Of a DNA stretch of 8,053 nucleotides, positions 1 to 6,049 are shown piece after piece. The DNA comes from Pseudomaricurvus sp965662505. GTDB taxonomy: Bacteria; Pseudomonadota; Gammaproteobacteria; Pseudomonadales; Cellvibrionaceae. The stretch is from contig NZ_CBFIHX010000139.1 in NCBI RefSeq assembly GCF_965662505.1, forward strand, positions 1 through 8,053, read 5' to 3'. The first letter of the stretch is position 1, and the number at the start of each line of letters is the position of its first letter. The translations under genes were made by a program, and so were the position numbers. The notes under the pieces are model-generated. The model did no database searches, had not been told where the DNA came from, and saw nothing but the letters and a program-made list of their open reading frames with translations.

Positions 1-1904
1 CCACTCTTCCTATCGCCAAGGCACTGGGCAAGAAAGTGATTGTATCCACGGCCACCGTGGCGCTGCAGGAACAGATCGTCAACAAGGACATCCCCGAAGT
101 GCTGCGACACAGCGGCCTGCACTTCAAAGTCTCGCTGGCCAAGGGACGCGGACGCTATCTGTGCCTGTCCAAGCTGGATGCGCTGCTGAACAACGTTGAC
201 ATGGCCAGCAACCCCACTCAGGCACTGTACGAAGATGAGTTGCCACAAATGGGCGAGCAGAGTGTGCAGATCTATCAGTCGATGATGGATGCCATGGCCG
301 CCAACAAGTGGACCGGTGACCGCGACGAGTGGAAAGACGGTATCCAGGACGAGGACTGGCAGAGAGTCACCACCGATCACCGGCAGTGCACCGGTCGACG
401 CTGCGCCAATGTCTCGGCCTGCAGCTTTATGAAAGCCCGCGATAACCTCGGCAGTGTGGATTGTATTGTCACCAATCACGATCTGGTACTGGCGGATCTG
501 GCTCTCGGCGGCGGCGCCATTCTGCCCGCACCGGAAGACGCGATCTACATTTTCGACGAAGGCCACCATCTGCCCGATAAAGCCCTCAATCACTTTGCCC
601 AGCACAGCCGACTGATCAGTACCAGCAAGTGGCTGGAACAGAGCCAGAAGCCTGTCGCCAACCTGTTAGCCCAGGTCAGCGGCGCCGGCAATGTGGATCG
701 CTTCGGCGAACAACTGCCTGCCGCCATGCTGGACGCCAAGCAAGAACTGGACAAGGTAATCCCTATGTTCCAGTCACTGGCGGACACCATTGATCCCACC
801 GATCACACCCCGCGCCACCGGTTTGAAGGGGGACTGATTCACCCTGAAATGCAGATGGCCTGTGTCGATATTAAGCGCTCCTTTGACCGTCTCGCTGAGC
901 TGTTGAGCAAAATGGCCAACGAGATCAACGAATCCATGGAAGACGCCCACTGTCCGGTGCCCAAGGTGGATTTGGAAAATGCCTTCCCCACCGTCGGCAT
1001 CTGGCAGTCGCGGGCGGAAGCCAACAAAGACCTCTGGGCCAGTTACGCCTCTCCCGATCCGGAAGGGTCTGTGCCTAAAGCCCGCTGGTTCACACTGGTG
1101 GAGCAGAGTGGCAATCTGGACTTTGAAGTCTGCTCCAGCCCGATCCTCGCCGCGCGCACGCTGGAATACGGCTTGTGGAAACAGTGCTGCGGCGCCGTAG
1201 TCACCTCGGCCACCCTCACGGCTCTGGGTCATTTTGGACGCTTTCAGATGCGTGCCGGCACACCACAGGACAGCCAGTACCACGTAGTGCCCAGCCCGTT
1301 CGATTTCACCAAAGCCGGCGTACTGCGAGTGCCTTCTCAGGCCTCAGACGCCAGTAATGCCAGCGCACACACTCTGTCCATTGTTGACTCGCTGCCTGAA
1401 ATTCTGGACATCAACCAGGGCAGCCTGGTGCTGTTTTCCTCCCGCCGACAAATGCTGGACGTTTACGATGCCCTGCCCGGCGACTGGCAAGACATCATTC
1501 TGGTGCAGGGTGACCGCTCCAAACAGGCATTGATTGATGAGCACAAACAGCGCATCGACGACGGCGAAGGCAGCGTGATCTTCGGTCTCGCCAGCTTTGC
1601 CGAAGGTGTGGATCTGCCCGGCGACTACTGCAGTCATGTGGTGATTGCCAAGATCCCGTTTTCCGTTCCCGACGATCCGGTTGAAGCCTCACTGGCAGAA
1701 TGGATTGAAACCCGCGGCGGCAACCCGTTTATGGAAATCAGTGTACCCGACGCTGCCATTAAACTGGTACAGGCCTGTGGCCGCCTGTTGCGTACCGAAA
1801 GCGATACCGGCACGGTGACACTGCTGGACCGCCGGGTCGTGACTCGGCGCTACGGTACAGCGATTCTCAACTCCCTGCCGCCGTTCAGTCGGGACTTGTC
1901 GTAA
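1..1904 (+). CDS. dinG: ATP-dependent DNA helicase DinG (5' end outside window)
   Basis: DinG is an XPD-like superfamily 2 helicase with a 4Fe-4S cluster. It unwinds DNA 5'-3' and resolves R-loops and other structures during repair and replication conflicts. The reading frame (codons starting at position 3) is open from the window edge, and the residues before the GTG at 36 fit the family (TLPIAKALGKK then VIVSTATVALQEQ). The true start and Walker A motif are therefore upstream, and 633 residues are visible against about 716 in E. coli DinG. Counting from the GTG at 36, the four cluster cysteines are C43, C118, C123 and C129, with the final C-x4-C-x5-C spacing of the family. The Walker B box is DEGHH (174-178). 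Later helicase motifs are VVTSATLTALG (388-398), LVLFSSRR (464-471), FAEGVDLPG (521-529) and QACGRLLRT (579-587). No frameshift is seen. The stop is TAA at 1902-1904. Identification is secure. Confidence 0.96.
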   Translation, partial: TLPIAKALGKKVIVSTATVALQEQIVNKDIPEVLRHSGLHFKVSLAKGRGRYLCLSKLDALLNNVDMASNPTQALYEDELPQMGEQSVQIYQSMMDAMAANKWTGDRDEWKDGIQDEDWQRVTTDHRQCTGRRCANVSACSFMKARDNLGSVDCIVTNHDLVLADLALGGGAILPAPEDAIYIFDEGHHLPDKALNHFAQHSRLISTSKWLEQSQKPVANLLAQVSGAGNVDRFGEQLPAAMLDAKQELDKVIPMFQSLADTIDPTDHTPRHRFEGGLIHPEMQMACVDIKRSFDRLAELLSKMANEINESMEDAHCPVPKVDLENAFPTVGIWQSRAEANKDLWASYASPDPEGSVPKARWFTLVEQSGNLDFEVCSSPILAARTLEYGLWKQCCGAVVTSATLTALGHFGRFQMRAGTPQDSQYHVVPSPFDFTKAGVLRVPSQASDASNASAHTLSIVDSLPEILDINQGSLVLFSSRRQMLDVYDALPGDWQDIILVQGDRSKQALIDEHKQRIDDGEGSVIFGLASFAEGVDLPGDYCSHVVIAKIPFSVPDDPVEASLAEWIETRGGNPFMEISVPDAAIKLVQACGRLLRTESDTGTVTLLDRRVVTRRYGTAILNSLPPFSRDLS

Positions 1905-1909
1905 ACCAA

Positions 1910-1969
1910 CCGGCTGCCTAACCGCAGAACGACTAGCTCCAGAACGGCTAACGACAAAACGACAACCAC
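1910..1969. repeat. Degenerate 15-bp tandem repeat between dinG and yqcC
   Basis: Three consecutive 15-bp units begin at 1925 (CAGAACGACTAGCTC), 1940 (CAGAACGGCTAACGA) and 1955 (CAAAACGACAACCAC). A weaker fourth unit at 1910 shares about 8 of 15 positions with the second. The repeat fills most of the 75-bp gap after the dinG stop. It has no strong dyad symmetry and does not look like a terminator. It may simply be the remains of local slippage duplication; no function is evident. Confidence 0.6.
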
Positions 1970-1979
1970 AGAGAAAACC

Positions 1980-2297
1980 ATGACCACAGCGCTGACTGAC
2001 GCCCTGTTCGACATAGAAGCCGAGCTGAAAGCCATTGAATTGTGGGATACAGAACCCCCATCGGAAGAGGCGCTGTCCAGCACTCAACCGTTTTGTGTGG
2101 ACACCCTCAGCCTGCCCCAATGGCTGCAATTTATCTTTCTGCCACAAATGCACACCCTGATCGAGAGCGAGCATCCTTTACCCACAAAGTGTGGTATCGC
2201 GCCCATTGCGGAAGAATATTTCAGACACCATTCTGAAAACGGCGATCATCTGATTGCACTGCTCAACCGGATTGATGAACACTTAAGCAGGGCCTGA
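1980..2297 (+). CDS. yqcC: YqcC family protein (DUF446)
   Basis: This small protein of 105 residues has no signal peptide or membrane segment, so it is probably cytoplasmic and largely helical. It matches the YqcC/DUF446 family in length (E. coli YqcC is of similar size) and in conserved features: an N-terminal helix, the segment STQPFCVDTLSLPQWLQFIF (residues 34-53), then LPQMHTLIE and the PLP-x6-IAP segment. The C-terminal helix ends in ALLNRIDEHL. The biochemical role of the family is not established. In enterobacteria yqcC sits beside truC (yqcB), a tRNA pseudouridine synthase gene; here it follows dinG by 75 bp, so it may be co-transcribed with dinG. The ATG at 1980 has only a weak purine stretch (AGAGA, about 1970-1974) before it. 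Confidence 0.88.
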   Translation: MTTALTDALFDIEAELKAIELWDTEPPSEEALSSTQPFCVDTLSLPQWLQFIFLPQMHTLIESEHPLPTKCGIAPIAEEYFRHHSENGDHLIALLNRIDEHLSRA

Positions 2298-2332
2298 AAT
2301 TTTCAGAACACGCCAGATGGCAGCTTAATGTC

Positions 2333-2338
2333 TATACT
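2333..2338 (+). promoter_or_regulatory. Possible -10 element ahead of the pqi operon
   Basis: TATACT matches the sigma-70 -10 consensus at 5 of 6 positions, in the 67-124 bp gap between yqcC and the first pqi gene. No good -35 hexamer lies 16-18 bp upstream. Transcription from here would start near 2345. That is about 20 nt before the TTG candidate start and about 77 nt before the ATG candidate start of pqiA1. I see no SoxS-box match that I would trust. This is a tentative call. Confidence 0.25.
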
Positions 2339-2421
2339 TCGGACAAGATCACGAGCTGACAAAATTGAACTCTAACCCTGAGCGCCAGACCCGAACACCA
2401 TCCATACAACCGAAGAGCCAA

Positions 2422-3117
2422 ATGCCGTCCACAGAGCACCAGCACAGGAAAACCGAACTCATTGGCTGTCCATCCTGTGACGAGCTGACACGGATTCCTG
2501 AATTAATTCCCGGCCAAACAGCCTTCTGCCCTGAATGTGGTCATCTGCTGAGTCAGTGTCGACGCCACGCGTTCGACAAGGTCATCGCCTATGCACTGAC
2601 TGCCCTGCTGCTGTTGATTGCGGCCAACCTCCTTCCCTTCTTATCCCTGCAAGCCGCCGGAGCGGAGAACACCATCGATCTGCCCAGCACGTCCATTGCA
2701 ATGTTTCACGAAGGCATGCCGTTTCTGGCCCTGCTTGTGTGTGGGTTTATTTTGCTTCTGCCCATGGCCCAGTTACTGCTGGTGCTGGCACTGTATGTTC
2801 CTCTGCACTTAAAAACCCCCGTTCCCTGGCTGGTCCCTACAGGCAGATGGGTCTTCGCGATGCAGAGCTGGTGCATGGTGGATGTGTTTCTGATTGCCCT
2901 GGTGGTCAGTCTCGTCAAACTGTCTACCATGGCCTCCATCGTGTTCGGGATGGCTTTCTGGGCTTATGTGGCCTTTGCCTTTTGTTTCACTCTCATGCTC
3001 ACCTGTACCGATCGCCTTCAATGCTGGCAAGCCATTGAAGCCCTGATGTCCCAACAAGAAGCTCTGATGTCCGAGCAGAAAAACTCGACTCAATTAACAG
3101 GCAGCCCTCAGCCATGA
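2422..3117 (+). CDS. pqiA: PqiA family inner-membrane protein, N-terminal half (split pqiA)
   Basis: This is the first of two half-size PqiA proteins. PqiA is the multi-pass inner-membrane partner of the PqiB MCE protein in envelope lipid transport. From the ATG at 2422 it has 231 residues. A TTG at 2365 would give 250, and I prefer the ATG because the extra 19 residues are low-complexity and precede the conserved part. Neither start has a strong ribosome binding site. In 250-residue numbering, a rubredoxin-like zinc ribbon has CPSC at 35-38 and CPEC at 55-58. Four membrane segments follow at roughly 72-95, 117-147, 165-188 and 192-213. The family's WSMVDVF-type motif appears as SWCMVDVF (168-175). 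The C-terminus carries a tandem repeat, EALMSQQ-EALMSEQ (225-238). The gene overlaps the next by 4 bp (ATGA). In E. coli the two halves are one protein of about 417 residues. Confidence 0.88.
   Translation: MPSTEHQHRKTELIGCPSCDELTRIPELIPGQTAFCPECGHLLSQCRRHAFDKVIAYALTALLLLIAANLLPFLSLQAAGAENTIDLPSTSIAMFHEGMPFLALLVCGFILLLPMAQLLLVLALYVPLHLKTPVPWLVPTGRWVFAMQSWCMVDVFLIALVVSLVKLSTMASIVFGMAFWAYVAFAFCFTLMLTCTDRLQCWQAIEALMSQQEALMSEQKNSTQLTGSPQP
3037..3078 (+). repeat. In-frame 21-bp tandem duplication at the 3' end of pqiA1
   Basis: Two adjacent 21-bp units (3037-3057 and 3058-3078) agree at 17 of 21 positions and encode EALMSQQ and EALMSEQ. They lie after the last membrane segment, in a hydrophilic tail. 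Three of the four differences fall at third codon positions (the other changes Q to E), so the duplication is old enough to have drifted under protein-level constraint, or at least has not disrupted the frame. Confidence 0.6.
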
Positions 3118-3779
3118 GCCACGTTTCCGCCGTGTCCAGAGAGCAGGTCACTTGCCACACTTGCTACAAAGTCAGTCCGATTCAGATGGGACACTGCCCA
3201 CGCTGTCACGCCGAGCTGCACCCTCGCAAAAAAAACAGCATCCAGCACACCATGGCACTCCTGATCACCGCCAGCCTGCTGTACATTCCCGCCAACCTGT
3301 ACCCGATCATGATTACCAGCCATCTTGGTCAGGCTGAACCCAGTACCATTCTGGGGGGCATTTGGACACTGTTCGAGATGGGCGCTTACCCTGTCGGCAC
3401 CATCATTTTTCTCGCCAGTGTGATTGTGCCTTTGGCAAAACTGCTCGCGTTATTTTATCTGTGCTGGGCGGTCACGGCTTTTGACAGTCAGGGTCTGAGT
3501 GATGACGCCAGCCTCAAGAGACAAACACAACTGTTTCGGATTGCCGAATTTATGGGCAAGTGGTCTATGGTGGATGTCTTTGTGGTTTCCATTCTGGTTT
3601 CGCTGGTACAAATTCAGGGTCTGATGACGGTAGAGCCGGGCATTGCCGGACTGTCCTTTTCCGCCGTGGTGATTATCACTATGATAGCCGCAGAAAGCTT
3701 TGACCCCCGTTTGATCTGGGACCTCAAACATAACCCACAACCTGACACGGTATCGCCCCCTCACGGAGAGCCTCAATGA
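3114..3779 (+). CDS. pqiA: PqiA family inner-membrane protein, C-terminal half (split pqiA)
   Basis: This second PqiA half has 221 residues and is homologous in layout to the first. It has its own zinc ribbon (CHTC at 14-17, CPRC at 28-31) and four membrane segments at roughly 46-66, 93-121, 152-171 and 176-194. The signature KWSMVDVFVVSILVSLVQ (149-166) is strongly conserved in the family, as is the closing AESFDPRLIWD (193-203). It probably pairs with the upstream half to rebuild the two-lobed PqiA, acting in the inner membrane with PqiB. Its ATG overlaps the upstream stop and its own stop overlaps the pqiB start (ATGA both times), so translation is probably coupled. The upstream Shine-Dalgarno is weak (AGGCAG), which fits reinitiation. 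The intact start and zinc ribbon argue against a frameshifted single gene. Confidence 0.9.
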   Translation: MSHVSAVSREQVTCHTCYKVSPIQMGHCPRCHAELHPRKKNSIQHTMALLITASLLYIPANLYPIMITSHLGQAEPSTILGGIWTLFEMGAYPVGTIIFLASVIVPLAKLLALFYLCWAVTAFDSQGLSDDASLKRQTQLFRIAEFMGKWSMVDVFVVSILVSLVQIQGLMTVEPGIAGLSFSAVVIITMIAAESFDPRLIWDLKHNPQPDTVSPPHGEPQ

Positions 3780-5314
3780 GTGACACACCAGCCACCGTTC
3801 GCCACAAGCGTGGAATATCCAAGATCTGGATCATTCCGCTGGTCGCGCTTGCGCTGGGTTTGTGGATGCTGATGTATAACTTTACCCATCAGGGCCCTAC
3901 TTTTGAGATCACCTTTGAAAATGCTGACGACCTTGTAGCCGGCAAAACCAAAATCAAATTGCTCAGCGTCGACATCGGGGTGGTTAACTCGATAGAACTG
4001 AAATCCGACGTATCCGGAGTCATCGTGAACGCCGCCCTCGAAAAGCAATACGCTGACTTGCTGAAAGAAGACACTCAATTTTGGGTTGAACGGGCACGCG
4101 TTGGCACCAGCGGTGTCAGTGGACTAAACACTCTGCTGTCTGGCGCTCACATCAAGGTATTGCCCGGTAACAGCAAGATCGAACAAACCTCTTTTAACGG
4201 TTTGGAAACGCCACCGCTGACCGATGCAAACGCACCGGGTGTGCGTCTCGTACTGGAGAGCAAAAATGCCTCTTCCATCAGTACCGGAGACGATGTTCTG
4301 TTCAACGGCTATAAAGTCGGCGGGGTCGAGAGTATGGTTCTGGACGAAGACAGCCAGACCGTCAAATACGATGTCTTTATTAAAGCGCCCTTCCATCATC
4401 TGGTGACAGAGAATGTCCGCTTCTGGGACATCAGCGGCGTCTCCATGCGAGCCTCGGCACGGGGTTTTGATGTCGACATGGGCTCACTGGACACCCTGCT
4501 CACCGGCGGCCTGTCGTTCAGTCTTCCATCCCACCTGTCGCCAGGCAGCGCCGTTAAAGACAGCACCCACTTCAAACTGTACGGCTCCAGAGAAGAAACA
4601 CTGGAACGCCACTACCATCAGAAAATTTACTATGTCGTTGCGTTTAAGCAACCTGTGGGAGGCCTTTCACCAGGTTCACCAGTGACCTACCGGGGTATAC
4701 CTGTCGGGCAGGTGGAAAAGGTACTGCTGAAGGAGATGATGGCTCAGGCTCCTCACCAAACCGGTGCTCCCATCCCGGTATTGATTTATCTGGAGCCCGC
4801 ACGATTTGAGGTGGGCGATAGCGACGAATCCTCTGACAGGCTCAAGCAGATGATTCTGGCTGGTATCGACAACGGTTTACGAGCCACGCTAAAGACCGGA
4901 AACCTGATTTCCGGGAGCCAGCTGGTGAATCTCGACTTTTATCCCAATGAGCCCGCAGCCGAGACCGGCACATTTAATCAATACGCTCAAATACCCACCA
5001 TGGCCGGTGGCATCGATCAAATTCAGCAATCGCTCACCGCCTTGCTGGATAAGTTCAACAACTTGCCGCTGGATACCACCGTGGGCAACGCCAACAACGC
5101 CATCCACCAACTGGATCAAACCCTGCTGAAAGTAGACTCACTCCTCAGCACACCACAGGTACAGACACTGCCTGATCAGATCAATTCGAGCCTGACCGAA
5201 CTGGACAGCACGCTGAAGAACTTCCAGGAACTGTCGGACTCACTGCGGAACTCCGCGCAATTACTGCCGGTTTCTGAGCATACAGACATCATTCCCGAGG
5301 CCAAACAAGAATGA
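3776..5314 (+). CDS. pqiB: PqiB, MCE-domain intermembrane lipid transport protein
   Basis: PqiB is anchored in the inner membrane and assembles into a hexameric periplasmic tube of stacked MCE rings with a C-terminal helical needle, giving lipids a path between membranes. The protein has 512 residues (E. coli PqiB about 546). One N-terminal membrane segment lies at about 17-36 (IWIIPLVALALGLWMLMYNF). Three MCE domains follow at about 41-132, 156-250 and 284-391. MCE hallmarks include FENADDLVAGKTKIKLLSVDIGVV, GDDVLFNGYKVGGVESM and GLSPGSPVTYRGIPVGQVEKV, the last being the clearest. Residues about 412-495 are polar, heptad-like and predicted helical, matching the needle. Three MCE domains, rather than the seven of YebT/LetB, identify it as PqiB. 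The start has a good ribosome binding site (GGAG 3765-3768, 7-nt spacing) and overlaps pqiA2 by 4 bp. Confidence 0.95.
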   Translation: MSDTPATVRHKRGISKIWIIPLVALALGLWMLMYNFTHQGPTFEITFENADDLVAGKTKIKLLSVDIGVVNSIELKSDVSGVIVNAALEKQYADLLKEDTQFWVERARVGTSGVSGLNTLLSGAHIKVLPGNSKIEQTSFNGLETPPLTDANAPGVRLVLESKNASSISTGDDVLFNGYKVGGVESMVLDEDSQTVKYDVFIKAPFHHLVTENVRFWDISGVSMRASARGFDVDMGSLDTLLTGGLSFSLPSHLSPGSAVKDSTHFKLYGSREETLERHYHQKIYYVVAFKQPVGGLSPGSPVTYRGIPVGQVEKVLLKEMMAQAPHQTGAPIPVLIYLEPARFEVGDSDESSDRLKQMILAGIDNGLRATLKTGNLISGSQLVNLDFYPNEPAAETGTFNQYAQIPTMAGGIDQIQQSLTALLDKFNNLPLDTTVGNANNAIHQLDQTLLKVDSLLSTPQVQTLPDQINSSLTELDSTLKNFQELSDSLRNSAQLLPVSEHTDIIPEAKQE

Positions 5315-5931
5315 CTACCACCTCACTACTCCGAGCCAGCTTACTGACCCTCAGCTGCCTGATATTATCCGCTTGCCTCGGAGGCACCCCGCCGCCCGCC
5401 ACGCAGTATTATCTGCTGCGCGCAGACTCTCCGGGCGCGTCGCACCACGATCCTGCAATCAAGGTTTATTCACAGAAGCTGTCCAGCGTCCAACTTAATG
5501 CGGTAAACATTGCGCCTTACCTGCATCAAAATGGCCTGGTAATGAAAACCGACAACCACCGCATCGCCATTGCCCGCTACAACAAATGGTCTGAACCACT
5601 CACTTCCAGCATTCCACGTTTTCTGAGCCGGTCCATTTCCCATTTCTATGGTGCCGAAATTATCACCACGGCCAATACCGCATCGACTCCGACAACGACC
5701 GTCGAAGTCAATATCGATCAACTTCACGGCCAGCATAATGGTGACGTCACGCTGGAAGCCTCCTGGACCCTTAAATCAACCAGCAGCACCAACCCAACCA
5801 TCCAATCGTTTGCGTTTAGCGATGTTATTTCACTGAACAGCAGCGGTTACGACGCACTGGTCGCCGCAGAAAAGCAGTTACTGGAACACCTGTCTCGCGA
5901 AATTGCCCAGAGCCTTCCGCCCCTGAGATAA
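5311..5931 (+). CDS. pqiC: PqiC, outer-membrane lipoprotein of the Pqi system
   Basis: PqiC is the lipoprotein partner of PqiB (ABC-type transport auxiliary lipoprotein family, formerly DUF330). It sits on the periplasmic face of the outer membrane and docks the PqiB tube. The protein has 206 residues. A lipoprotein signal peptide ends in the lipobox LSAC, with C22 the acylated cysteine. The next residues, LGG, lack the Asp at +2 that would retain it in the inner membrane. The mature N-terminus has the family strand TQYYLLRAD (31-39), and the central segment includes ARYNKWSEPL (88-97) and IPRFLSRSIS. The C-terminus has the family's short helix (ALVAAEKQLLEHLSREIAQSL). The start overlaps the pqiB stop (ATGA), with GAGG at 5297-5300. 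The last codons and stop form the first unit of a 23-bp tandem repeat. Confidence 0.93.
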   Translation: MTTTSLLRASLLTLSCLILSACLGGTPPPATQYYLLRADSPGASHHDPAIKVYSQKLSSVQLNAVNIAPYLHQNGLVMKTDNHRIAIARYNKWSEPLTSSIPRFLSRSISHFYGAEIITTANTASTPTTTVEVNIDQLHGQHNGDVTLEASWTLKSTSSTNPTIQSFAFSDVISLNSSGYDALVAAEKQLLEHLSREIAQSLPPLR

Positions 5932-5977
5932 AGAGCCTTCCGCCCTTACCGTAAAGAGCCTTCCGCCCTGCGACACT
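5909..5977. repeat. 23-bp tandem repeat spanning the pqiC stop codon
   Basis: The 14-mer AGAGCCTTCCGCCC occurs three times, at 5909, 5932 and 5955, exactly 23 bp apart. The first unit contains the last codons and TAA stop of pqiC. The second unit also ends in TAA, and the third has diverged after the 14-mer. Since 23 is not a multiple of three, the downstream copies do not extend the protein in frame. This looks like local duplication of the gene end. No convincing terminator hairpin is seen in or after it. Confidence 0.85.
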
Positions 5978-6008
5978 TTGTCACATTCCCCGCGCCCTAA
6001 ATCGCAGT

Positions 6009-6027
6009 GATAATGATCGGATAAAAT
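6009..6027 (+). promoter_or_regulatory. Possible Fur-box-like site and -10 element before the TonB-dependent receptor
   Basis: GATAATGAT at 6009-6017 equals the first nine bases of the 19-bp Fur-box consensus, but the second half (CGGATAAAAT) matches poorly, giving about 10 of 19 overall. The same bases offer -10-like hexamers GATAAT (6009-6014) and TAAAAT (6022-6027). The TTGTCA at 5978-5983 is too far upstream (25 bp) to be the -35 of the first. A Fur site overlapping the -10 would be the usual arrangement for iron-repressed receptor genes, but the half-match makes this tentative. Confidence 0.3.
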
Positions 6028-6037
6028 AACGCTCATT

Positions 6038-6044
6038 GGGGGAG
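6038..6044 (+). promoter_or_regulatory. Strong Shine-Dalgarno for the TonB-dependent receptor
   Basis: GGGGGAG ends 5 nt before the ATG at 6050, the best ribosome binding site in the window. It fixes the start of the receptor, whose first residues also form a plausible signal peptide. Confidence 0.75.
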
Positions 6045-6049
6045 TACAT

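Noticed and set aside
555..569. DEGHH in place of a canonical DEAH box in DinG
   Set aside because: As I recall, DinG proteins including that of E. coli normally carry DEGHH here, so it is not a deviation.
774..1283. Minus-strand open frame (169 codons) inside dinG
   Set aside because: It is antisense to the helicase region of dinG, has no recognisable family features and no ribosome binding context; it is a codon-bias shadow.
1689..2174. Minus-strand open frame crossing the dinG end and yqcC
   Set aside because: It overlaps two well-supported plus-strand genes and includes the intergenic tandem repeat; the translation resembles no protein family I know.
2294..2306. Perfect short palindrome CTGAAA-T-TTTCAG at the yqcC stop codon
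   Set aside because: The arms are AT-rich, only 6 bp, with a 1-nt centre, and no T-tract follows; it is too weak to call a terminator or an operator.
3110..3120. Frameshift breaking a single pqiA gene
   Set aside because: The downstream gene has its own ATG, a complete zinc ribbon immediately after it, and the same ATGA overlap seen at the next two junctions, which fits two genuine genes.
5972..5982. GACA-CTT-TGTC inverted repeat after pqiC considered as a terminator
   Set aside because: A 4-bp stem without a following T-run is not a credible intrinsic terminator.
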